Shown in pieces: positions 7,316-14,089 of a stretch of DNA of 15,306 nt. Numbering within the stretch: the stretch's first letter is position 1; each line of letters begins with the position of its first letter. Under the pieces are notes generated by a model that worked only from the letters and a program-made list of their open reading frames with translations, ran no database searches and had not been told where the DNA came from. The stretch comes from Onstottus_B sp035558335 (GTDB lineage: Bacteria > Acidobacteriota > Blastocatellia > UBA7656), in NCBI GenBank assembly GCA_035558335.1, contig DATMCM010000123.1, positions 1 to 15,306 on the forward strand, given 5' to 3'. Position numbers and translations under genes: made by a program.

Positions 7316-8866
7316 ATGACTAGAAAGCTTCGAATCGGAATTATCGACCTGGTTGCCAAAGGTCCCACTCGCGCGCTCTTCGCGCGTGTAATGAACGCTA
7401 ATTTCGCAGCCATAATGCCCCAGGTCGTTGCTGTCTGGTGCGAACAAGAAGGGCACGATGTCACGCTTGTGTGCTACACCGGTTTTGAGAATCTCGTAGA
7501 AAATCTGCCCGAGAAAGTTGACCTCGTCTTTATCGGCGCCTTCACCGAGGCGGCGCAATTGGCCTACGCCCTTAGCAATCTGTTCCGATCGAAAGGCGCT
7601 GTCACCGCGCTCGGCGGCCCTCACGCCCGTTGTTACCCGCAAGACGCAACAAAGTACTTCGACTACGTCTTGGGATTCACCGACAAGTCGGCGGTCCGCG
7701 ACGTCTTGCAGGACTGCTCCAGGCACCGCCCGGCTGGCGCCCGCATCGCAGCTCGTCAGCAGCCAGCGGAGCTCCCGGGGGTGCGCGAGCGGTGGAAGTT
7801 TATCGAGCCGACTCTTCAAAAAGCAGCCTTCATAAAGATGGTCCCGATGATTGCGAGCCTGGGCTGTCCTTACACCTGCAGCTTTTGTATCGATTCGGTC
7901 ATTCCGTATCAGCCGCTGGACTTCGACGTGATGAAGGAGGACTTACGATTCCTGTTGCAGAAGTTCAAGCGCCCGCTCGTTGGCTGGCACGATCCAAACT
8001 TCGGTGTTCGGTTCAACGACGTTATGGATGCGATCGAGGAAGCTGTGCCGGCGGATAGCATCGACTTCATCGCGGAAAGCAGCTTGTCGTTGCTGGCCGA
8101 GCCGCACCTTAAGCGGCTGAAGCGAAATGGATTCAAAGCTCTGCTGCCGGGAATTGAGTCGTGGTACGACCTGGGTGATAAGTCGAAGACCGGCAAGATG
8201 AAGGGCATGGATAAGGTTAGGCAGGTTTCCGAGCACGTAAACATGATCTTAAGTTACATGCCTTATGTACAAACCAACTTCGTCCTCGGACTCGACGGAG
8301 ATGAAGGAGACGAGCCTTTCGAGCTGACCAAGCGATTTGTGGATCTTGCGCCTGGTGTGTTTCCTGGTTACTCGCTTCTCTCTGCATTTGGACAGGCCGC
8401 GCCACTCAACCTTGAATACCAGCGGGCCAATCGCGTTCTGCCGTTCCCGTTCCAGTTTCTGAACAACAACCAGGCAATGAACGTGAAGCCAAAGAATTAT
8501 TCCTGGCCTGATTTTTACGAGCACGTGATCGATTTGGTGAAGTACACATATTCGTGGCGCGCAATTTCACATCGTTTCCGAGCTAATAAAACGCTGGTTC
8601 CGAGGTGGATGAATCTGGTTCGGGCGGTATCGTCGGAAGGCTTCGGCAGGATCAAGTACCACACCGAAGTGCGTCGGCGGCTCGACAGCGACCTCAAATT
8701 TCGACGCTACTTCGAACAAGAGACCACCGAACTCCCGCAATTCTATTTGGACCTGGCGCGAAAGGATCTTGGGCCGCTGTGGGATTGGCTTCCGAAGGGA
8801 GCGATGCAACACGACCCCAACGCCTATCTAAAGTCAGCCGGGGCACTTGCCCACACTATCTCGTAA
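7316..8866 (+). CDS. Radical SAM enzyme with N-terminal B12-binding-like domain
   Basis: The 516-aa protein has a Rossmann-like N-terminal domain (about 4-130; GGPHARCYPQD at 100-110) of the kind found in B12-binding radical SAM proteins. A radical SAM barrel follows (about 170-380), with CPYTCSFC at 184-191 supplying the three cysteines (C184, C188, C191) that bind the [4Fe-4S] cluster. Later barrel motifs include DPNFG (226-230) and NFVLGLDGD (321-329). The C-terminal part (about 395-516) is helical and unassigned. The classical DxHxxG cobalamin-ligand motif is missing (DLVAKG at 11-16 sits in its place), so any cobalamin would not be held by that histidine. Such enzymes do methylations, ring rearrangements or other radical steps. 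The substrate cannot be inferred here because no biosynthetic partner gene is adjacent. The ribosome binding site at 7316 is weak, so the start is less sure than the family. Confidence 0.88.
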   Translation: MTRKLRIGIIDLVAKGPTRALFARVMNANFAAIMPQVVAVWCEQEGHDVTLVCYTGFENLVENLPEKVDLVFIGAFTEAAQLAYALSNLFRSKGAVTALGGPHARCYPQDATKYFDYVLGFTDKSAVRDVLQDCSRHRPAGARIAARQQPAELPGVRERWKFIEPTLQKAAFIKMVPMIASLGCPYTCSFCIDSVIPYQPLDFDVMKEDLRFLLQKFKRPLVGWHDPNFGVRFNDVMDAIEEAVPADSIDFIAESSLSLLAEPHLKRLKRNGFKALLPGIESWYDLGDKSKTGKMKGMDKVRQVSEHVNMILSYMPYVQTNFVLGLDGDEGDEPFELTKRFVDLAPGVFPGYSLLSAFGQAAPLNLEYQRANRVLPFPFQFLNNNQAMNVKPKNYSWPDFYEHVIDLVKYTYSWRAISHRFRANKTLVPRWMNLVRAVSSEGFGRIKYHTEVRRRLDSDLKFRRYFEQETTELPQFYLDLARKDLGPLWDWLPKGAMQHDPNAYLKSAGALAHTIS

Positions 8867-9390
8867 TGTCACCGGAGCCAAACCGTGCTGTCATTCCTCG
8901 GCTCACAAACCAACAAACCGTATCTAGACTCTTGAACGGGCACAGGCTGATAGCGACCCCTGACATTGGGTCGCTATCTAGACAACCGCGAAGAGCGGCA
9001 AGGTACGAATATTGCCCCTCTCAATCTTTGAAGCATGCTTTGGGGATTTGGTGGCCGTTTTCGGTACGCTGGTCAGCGATTGTGACTGATTGCAATGCAC
9101 TCCTGAAGATATTTCGATCCAACGGAGCTGACACGAGAAAACTGAGAAGATGTGTTGGTGAATAACCAGAAATTGAACAGTGGGTGTAAGATGTACCAAT
9201 CGGGTTCCACCCTGTGACCGGGCACCAAGTGAAGGATGCGGCGTGCGAGCCGAGAGAATTTGCTCGGACGATCAAGGGCGTCAGCGACATCGTCAACTAT
9301 AGTTGCCGCGCAGCGTTGAAGTCTTTTTCTAAAGATGAACCCAAAGCGCGGTGTCAAAAAAGAGGCTGCGCCACTTAAAGGAGTTCACCT
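8867..9390. other. Gene-poor 524-bp intergenic stretch
   Basis: No convincing gene lies here. It contains a perfect 11-bp hairpin (8949-8978), a 9-nt direct repeat TATCTAGAC (8921-8929 and 8975-8983), and a 62-codon plus-strand open stretch (9190-9375) that faintly resembles the end of a BON domain but has no ATG or ribosome binding site. Open minus-strand frames of 91-94 codons across the same DNA look random. The last 20 bases hold the ribosome binding site of the next gene. Confidence 0.65.
8949..8978 (+). terminator. Perfect 11-bp hairpin, possible terminator of the radical SAM gene
   Basis: GATAGCGACCC (8949-8959) and GGGTCGCTATC (8968-8978) pair perfectly around an 8-nt loop. It lies 82 bp past the radical SAM stop codon. 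No T-run follows on the plus strand, so the terminator role is tentative. Confidence 0.45.
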
Positions 9391-11214
9391 ATGAGTAGTG
9401 AAGTGATAAGGAAAGCAATCGGAGTGTCATCGGCGGTGATGACGCTAGCATTAGGAGCCGCAGCGCTCGGACAACGTCTTGGCCCGGTGCCGGTAGGTAC
9501 CATTATCCCTCTGCGTATGGAAACCCATTTGAGCTCGACTTCCTCGCGGGAGGGTGATGCTTTTGCTGCGACAGTCTCCCGGCCGGTAGTAGTTGACGGG
9601 CGCGTGGCTGTGCCCCAGAACGCGAGAGTCGAAGGGCACGTCGCCGCTGTTACGCCGGGTGAGCGCGGCAGGAGGGCCGGATCGATCGCTGTAGCATTCG
9701 ACAGAATAGTTACTCCCAATGGCAACTCGGTTCCAGTAGATGGCTCGCTCACGACACTGAGCGAGGATGGACGGCGAAAGCTTGAACAGGACATTCGCTA
9801 TCAGGACCGAACTGGAGGCAGTAGTAACCGGGCTCGGCCCGCAGTGGTGTTTATCGGCGCCGGTGCGATCGGGCTAGCCGGTGGCGGCGCAGAAAGCACA
9901 TCAGTGAGTTCCGGCGTAGGAGCAATTCTCGGCACCATCGGCGTGTTGACGAACAACGGAGAGAAGGCGGAAGTGCAGCCGGGCGTCGAGTTCGGGATGA
10001 TGGTCGAACGCCCCATAAGCTTCGACACCGACACAGCTATCCCTGGTGATCGAGTCTCTAATGACCGCGAGCCGGGAGCACAGTCCCAAAATGTTTTGAC
10101 CTCTGCTGACTCTCTACGCGCTGTACAAACCGCTCTCAGAGACAGGGGCTACTACAATGGCGCGATCACCGGAGCGATGGACCCGGCGACTCGCGACGCG
10201 ATTCGAAGGTTTCAGCGCGACCGAAATACTACGGTCACTGGAGATCTGGACTTTGCCACGGCGAGAGCGCTGGGCGTCCCCAACGAGTTCGGCGGCCGGC
10301 CGACCCAAACTGTTTTTACTTCGCCCGAGTCGGTTCGATTCGCTCAGATCACCTTGCGTGATCGAGGCTTCTACAATGGCCCGATCACTGGCGAGCTGAC
10401 AAGTGGGACGCGAAGTGCTATTCGGCAATTCCAGCAGGCTAACAATTTGCAGGTTACCGGCGATCTTGACTGGAGGACGTCGCGGCTACTGGGGATCTCG
10501 AATGAGTCGGGGTCCGAAGCGGGCCCTATCGAGATCTTGAATCCCCGAGCGGAGCGCGTCGATCGCGACTCAGTCCGGATAAGCATGGATGTTCAAACAC
10601 GAAGCGGAGGATGGGAGGTATTCGTGAATCGCTTCGTTAGCGGCAGCAACTTGCATGTCTACGTGCGGGGTGTGCCTCCGCGATACGCGGCCGGGACCGC
10701 AGTTAACCATCAACAATTCACCGAAACCTACAACAGCTTGCCGGGCATAACGCGAGTAATCGTTCACGGGCCGCAGCGTGATTTCCCGATTGATCTGGTT
10801 CGCGGCGGAGGCGGAACTGGCATCGGCAATCCCCGCCAGATCGCGTTTCTCGCCAATCGTCTGCTGCAAGACTATCAACGCGATTTGAACATTCGAAGCG
10901 TTCGGAATCAGGTGACCTTTGACACTCAGCGCGATTTCAGGCCTAACGAAGTGGAACTACTCTTTCAGATAAACAGCCTGCAAACGGCGGCTGAACTGTA
11001 CTCTCAGTTGACTGCCCTGGTCACCGATCCGGATGCAGTCAAGGGCGCAGCGGATGCGCTGCTGCGACAGGCCCGCTTGCTCACCCGCATGATAAAGCGT
11101 TCCACTGAGGTGACGCTCTCATCGACGGTGAGAGGCGACTGGGACCAATTGCAAGCGGAGCTCACTCGAATCAATGTAACGGACGCAAATCTGGATAGCG
11201 AAATAATCCGCTAG
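9391..11214 (+). CDS. Secreted protein with two peptidoglycan-binding repeats
   Basis: The 607-aa protein is preceded by AAAGGAG, 7 nt before the ATG. An N-terminal signal sequence (about 1-27, hydrophobic core VSSAVMTLALGAAAL) suggests export. A beta-rich domain (about 30-120) begins GTIIPLRMETHLSS. A glycine/alanine-rich hydrophobic segment (about 152-185) may embed in or span a membrane. Two PG_binding_1 repeats follow (about 238-297 and 310-370), each with LRDRGFYNGxITG, a TRxAIRxFQ helix and VTGDLDxxT. This fold binds peptidoglycan in many cell-wall enzymes. The next part (about 380-470) looks like a beta-sandwich. The C-terminal region (about 480-600) is helical. No hydrolase motif is seen, so a structural or sensing role in the cell wall is more likely than an enzyme. 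It heads a plus-strand group of envelope genes but ends 171 bp before the next one, with a hairpin between. Confidence 0.85.
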   Translation: MSSEVIRKAIGVSSAVMTLALGAAALGQRLGPVPVGTIIPLRMETHLSSTSSREGDAFAATVSRPVVVDGRVAVPQNARVEGHVAAVTPGERGRRAGSIAVAFDRIVTPNGNSVPVDGSLTTLSEDGRRKLEQDIRYQDRTGGSSNRARPAVVFIGAGAIGLAGGGAESTSVSSGVGAILGTIGVLTNNGEKAEVQPGVEFGMMVERPISFDTDTAIPGDRVSNDREPGAQSQNVLTSADSLRAVQTALRDRGYYNGAITGAMDPATRDAIRRFQRDRNTTVTGDLDFATARALGVPNEFGGRPTQTVFTSPESVRFAQITLRDRGFYNGPITGELTSGTRSAIRQFQQANNLQVTGDLDWRTSRLLGISNESGSEAGPIEILNPRAERVDRDSVRISMDVQTRSGGWEVFVNRFVSGSNLHVYVRGVPPRYAAGTAVNHQQFTETYNSLPGITRVIVHGPQRDFPIDLVRGGGGTGIGNPRQIAFLANRLLQDYQRDLNIRSVRNQVTFDTQRDFRPNEVELLFQINSLQTAAELYSQLTALVTDPDAVKGAADALLRQARLLTRMIKRSTEVTLSSTVRGDWDQLQAELTRINVTDANLDSEIIR

Positions 11215-11319
11215 CAGCTAGTGTGAGGGAAAGAGACTCCTCCATCGCGGCACGTTCCGGGTGGTGAGATCACCGCAACTGGTATTCGACCGACGCTGTG
11301 AATACAAAATGTGAAACCT

Positions 11320-11352
11320 GCAGCCGAGCGGACCTTGGCAGCGCTCGGCTGC
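11320..11352 (+). terminator. Perfect 11-bp hairpin between the wall-binding protein and the DUF5670 gene
   Basis: GCAGCCGAGCG (11320-11330) and CGCTCGGCTGC (11342-11352) pair perfectly around an 11-nt loop. It is 105 bp after one gene and 33 bp before the next ATG. It could end the first transcript or be a leader structure of the second. Only a weak T-run (GATTTGG) follows. Confidence 0.5.
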
Positions 11353-11385
11353 GATTTGGCAAGAACCGAACCTTGGAGGTGAACT

Positions 11386-11535
11386 ATGCTCTGGACAATT
11401 TTGGTTATTCTTCTCGTTCTTTGGCTGCTCGGCCTACTCGGCGGAATCGGCGGCAACCTGATTCATCTCTTACTTGTTGTTGCAGTAGTGGTGTTGATCT
11501 TCAATCTGCTTAGTGGCCGTCGGATTGCATCCTGA
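11386..11535 (+). CDS. DUF5670 / lmo0937-family mini membrane protein
   Basis: A 49-aa protein starting MLWTILVILLVLWLLGLLGG and ending LLSGRRIAS. It has two very hydrophobic segments (about 3-18 and 25-42) joined by the GGIGGNLIH turn, with a short basic C-terminus. This matches closely the small lmo0937-type membrane proteins (DUF5670) found across many bacteria. These are often near stress or envelope genes, and their biochemical function is unknown. A strong ribosome binding site, GGAGGT at 11375-11380, sits 5 nt before the ATG. It follows a perfect hairpin and precedes the YggT-family gene by 151 bp. Confidence 0.88.
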   Translation: MLWTILVILLVLWLLGLLGGIGGNLIHLLLVVAVVVLIFNLLSGRRIAS

Positions 11536-11686
11536 CAGAGAATGAGTTCGGGTTTTGCACTTATTGTTGGGCGATGATCCGAGCGGCAGTATTGGTTTGG
11601 TGCAGGGATCGGTCGCGGAAGCCCGTGTGCCTGGTCAGCCCAAGGCGTCGGTAGACAAGATCCACGATTGTTGGAGGCGATGTCCG

Positions 11687-12214
11687 ATGACTGAAGATGT
11701 CGACAAGAGCAATGTGCTGTTAGACGAAGAGCGAAGGCTGGCTTCGCATCAAGAGGTCAAGGCCTCGGTTGATGAGGATGTGAATGATCGCATTAAGAGA
11801 GAATCGGCGAGAGTTGAACCAGCGGAAGCAGCCGAATACACCGAGGTAGCTCAAGAGCTGAAACAGAAATCGGTGCACCAAGCGGTTGCGACCGAACGCG
11901 AGCTCGAGCGCGGCCGAACCGCTGCCAGGATTTCGCAAATAGTCGATTACATTTTCTACCTAATCTACGGATTCATTGCCCTGGAGTTTCTTCTGGGCTT
12001 GATGGGGGCCCGCGAAGGCAACGGGTTCGTTCAGTTAATCGGCGCTATCACGCGGCCGCTGCTGGCGCCTTTCGAACGCATAGTAAGCACTCCGACTGCC
12101 GGTGCGCATCAGTTCCGAATGTCTTACTTGTTTGCGCTGATTGTTTACATTTTGCTTCACCTTGCAATCAATGGCGTGTTTCGATTAGTCGCTCACCGAA
12201 AGGTAGCCGTCTAG
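11687..12214 (+). CDS. YggT-family membrane protein with charged N-terminal extension
   Basis: The 175-aa form starts at the ATG at 11687, chosen because GGAGG (11673-11677) sits 9 nt upstream; a longer in-frame start at 11555 has no such site. Residues 1-80 are strongly charged and likely helical. Two membrane segments follow (about 84-107 and 144-168). Between them GNGFVQLIGAITRPLLAPFE is the YggT-type conserved loop, and the C-terminus is basic. YggT proteins are small inner-membrane proteins; in some bacteria they lie in division or osmotic-stress loci, and no enzyme activity is known. The long charged N-terminus is an addition to the usual fold of about 90 residues and may be a cytoplasmic interaction module. 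It is spaced from its neighbours by about 150 bp on each side, so co-transcription is possible but not shown. Confidence 0.85.
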   Translation: MTEDVDKSNVLLDEERRLASHQEVKASVDEDVNDRIKRESARVEPAEAAEYTEVAQELKQKSVHQAVATERELERGRTAARISQIVDYIFYLIYGFIALEFLLGLMGAREGNGFVQLIGAITRPLLAPFERIVSTPTAGAHQFRMSYLFALIVYILLHLAINGVFRLVAHRKVAV

Positions 12215-12366
12215 GCTGGTAGGACGTCGCTCTCAGTGGCCAGGTGCCGACTGAACATACAAGAGCGAGCCACGAAAGAAATCGCGCGCGAGCTGAGCAT
12301 AGCCAGGTTAGCGAGCGATCTCAGTCTCGATCCATCGCTCTAAGCTTACAGTGGGGAAGGTCACCA

Positions 12367-12549
12367 ATGAAAGTACGGTTGATCAAACCGAATACGACGC
12401 CCGCTAAACCGAAGGCCGAGGCGCAACCAAACGACGTTGAAATCATAGATACGATACGGTCTTGGGTCCGTGACTTCAAACTGCGGAAAGCCAATAAGGC
12501 GCGTCTGGAGTTCCGCCGAATTAGCTCTAACCCGGAGCCGTCGAATTGA
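12367..12549 (+). CDS. Small basic hypothetical protein
   Basis: A 60-aa product beginning MKVRLIKPNTTPAKPKAEAQ and rich in lysine and arginine, with a likely helix over about 24-50. I do not recognise a family. The start at 12367 is preferred to the upstream in-frame ATG at 12244 because GGGAAGG (12354-12360) sits 6 nt before it. It lacks membrane segments and cysteines. It is the last plus-strand gene before convergent alaS, with 61 bp between their stop codons. The ribosome binding site and position support it, but its shortness leaves doubt. Confidence 0.5.
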   Translation: MKVRLIKPNTTPAKPKAEAQPNDVEIIDTIRSWVRDFKLRKANKARLEFRRISSNPEPSN

Positions 12550-12610
12550 AGCGCTGAGCTTGAACGGGTTCGGCTATTGGGGGATGTGACTCTTGCATTG
12601 CGAATAGCCT
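12550..12610. other. Convergent gap with a possible shared hairpin
   Basis: GGCTATT (12572-12578) and AATAGCC (12603-12609) form a 7-bp inverted repeat with a 24-nt spacer between the two converging stop codons. It could act as a weak bidirectional terminator. No T-runs are seen. Confidence 0.3.
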
Positions 12611-14083
12611 TCAGCCGATTTGATCTTGGAGCATTCGTTCGATTACCGAATAACTTGCTTCTAGAGCCAGCGACAGTTTTTCAGGATCGGAGCCGCCGCC
12701 TGTCGCCATGTCAGCGCGGCCCCCGCCCTTGCCGCCAACGATTTGCGACACTTCCCGCACGATGTTCCCTGCGTTTAGCCGCTTCGTTAAGTCATCCGTA
12801 ACGCGAGCCACCAGCGAAGCTTTGCCGTCCGTTGCTTGACCCAACACAACGACGCCGGACTTCAGCTTCTGCGACAGCGAATCAGCAAGCTGGCGCATAC
12901 CATTCGCGTCCAGGTCGACTACTCGTCGCGCCAGTACGCGCACGCCTGCAATTTCGCGGGCGGTCTCGCTCGCGCTGGAAGCTTCACCTTGCGCGATCTT
13001 CAGTTTGAGCTGCTCGATCTCGCGCTCATAGCGGCGCACCTGGTCCATGAGCTTATCGACTTGCGCCGGGATTTCTTCGGTCTTGGTCCTGAAGCGCTCG
13101 CTCAGTTGCTTGATGATATGTTCATCGGTCTGGAGGCGTGCAACTGCCCCGTCTGCGGTTAGAGCTTCCAGCCTTCTTACACCTGCAGCGATCGACTGAT
13201 CGCTGATGATCTTGAATGGCCCGATGTCGCCGGTCGCGCGCACGTGAGTGCCTCCGCACAACTCAGTCGAAAAACCGGGGACGCTCACCATTCGTACGTC
13301 TGAGGCGTACTTCTCGCCGAACAGCGCCATCGCTCCAGACTTCAGGGCCTCTTCGAGTGGCTGGACTTCCGTCTCGACTGCTCGGTTGTGCAAAACCTCG
13401 TTGTTAACAAGCCGCTCGATGTCGGCGGTCTCGTCGTCTGTCAGAGGCGCATAGTGGGTAAAGTCGAATCGCAGCCGGTCGGGCGCAACCAGCGACCCGG
13501 CTTGTTTTACGTGCGGCCCAAGCACTTCGCGCAAAGCGGCGTGCAACAAGTGTGTGCCGGTGTGATTCGCTCTGATCTTGCGGCGGCGCTCGGCATCAAC
13601 ACGAGCGGTCACTACATCTCCAATTCTGACCGCGCCGCGCTCCATTTTCGCCTTGTGCACGTGATAGCCAGTGACCGGCGCGTAAGTGTCTTCGACAGCG
13701 ACAAGAGAGCCTTCGCCTTCCAGCACTCCGGTGTCTCCGATTTGGCCTCCGGCTTCGGCATAGAACGGAGTGCGGTCGAGGATGACATCGCCGCTCTCGC
13801 CTGCGGTGAGCGTATCGCGTTGCTCGTCTCCAACGATGATAGCAAGCACACGCGCCCCCGAGGTCTCGGTTTCACGATAGCCGGTGAACTCTGTGCGCTT
13901 TAATGTTTCCGATGCTCTGCTATAGACCTCGCGGGCCCGTCGCGCACCAGCCGGTTCCCCGATTGAAGGCGCTGTCTGCTGCTGAAGCTCTCGAAGCGCG
14001 GCGTCGAACTGTTCGTTGAACTCCTCTTCGATAATATCGACGCCGTGCTGGGCCAGGATCACTCGAATCAAATCGCGCGGCAC
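12611..14083 (-). CDS. alaS: Alanyl-tRNA synthetase, C-terminal part (editing and C-Ala domains)
   Basis: This is the second part of alaS, 490 codons from a GTG at 14081-14083 to TGA at 12611. It continues in the same frame as the first part, separated by a single TAA codon and one glycine codon. It carries the end of the tRNA-recognition region (PRDLI onward), a beta-barrel (FYAEAGGQIGDTG), the editing domain with HTGTH (174-178 of this part) and CGGTH (276-280), which hold the zinc and clear Ser- or Gly-tRNA(Ala), a coiled coil (about 325-375), and the C-Ala domain with GGKGGGRADMATGGG (451-464). Everything expected is present and undamaged. Translation could restart at the GTG (the preceding TAAGGC is a poor ribosome site), or the TAA could be read through or be a sequence error. 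The GTG is probably not an ancestral start, since it falls at the valine of the conserved TYGVP stretch. Confidence 0.9.
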   Translation of the reverse strand: MPRDLIRVILAQHGVDIIEEEFNEQFDAALRELQQQTAPSIGEPAGARRAREVYSRASETLKRTEFTGYRETETSGARVLAIIVGDEQRDTLTAGESGDVILDRTPFYAEAGGQIGDTGVLEGEGSLVAVEDTYAPVTGYHVHKAKMERGAVRIGDVVTARVDAERRRKIRANHTGTHLLHAALREVLGPHVKQAGSLVAPDRLRFDFTHYAPLTDDETADIERLVNNEVLHNRAVETEVQPLEEALKSGAMALFGEKYASDVRMVSVPGFSTELCGGTHVRATGDIGPFKIISDQSIAAGVRRLEALTADGAVARLQTDEHIIKQLSERFRTKTEEIPAQVDKLMDQVRRYEREIEQLKLKIAQGEASSASETAREIAGVRVLARRVVDLDANGMRQLADSLSQKLKSGVVVLGQATDGKASLVARVTDDLTKRLNAGNIVREVSQIVGGKGGGRADMATGGGSDPEKLSLALEASYSVIERMLQDQIG

Positions 14084-14086
14084 GCC

Positions 14087-14089
14087 TTA
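14087..14089 (-). other. In-frame TAA codon inside alaS
   Basis: The codons around it read TAT GAT ACT TAA GGC GTG CCG, that is Y-D-T-stop-G-V-P. The expected residue is tyrosine (TAT or TAC), one base from TAA. No frame change occurs, and both flanking parts align with full-length AlaRS without gap or loss. Confidence 0.92.

Noticed and set aside
8605..9165. 186-codon plus-strand frame over the end of the radical SAM gene
   Set aside because: Mostly a frame-shifted copy of the radical SAM coding region; its tail in the intergenic gap has no family character.
9073..9357. 94-codon minus-strand frame (with a 91-codon overlapping one)
   Set aside because: No domain, no ribosome site, and two overlapping frames of equal quality suggest chance.
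13388..13903. 171-codon plus-strand frame opposite alaS
   Set aside because: Antisense to the conserved editing region of alaS; its openness follows from alaS codon use.
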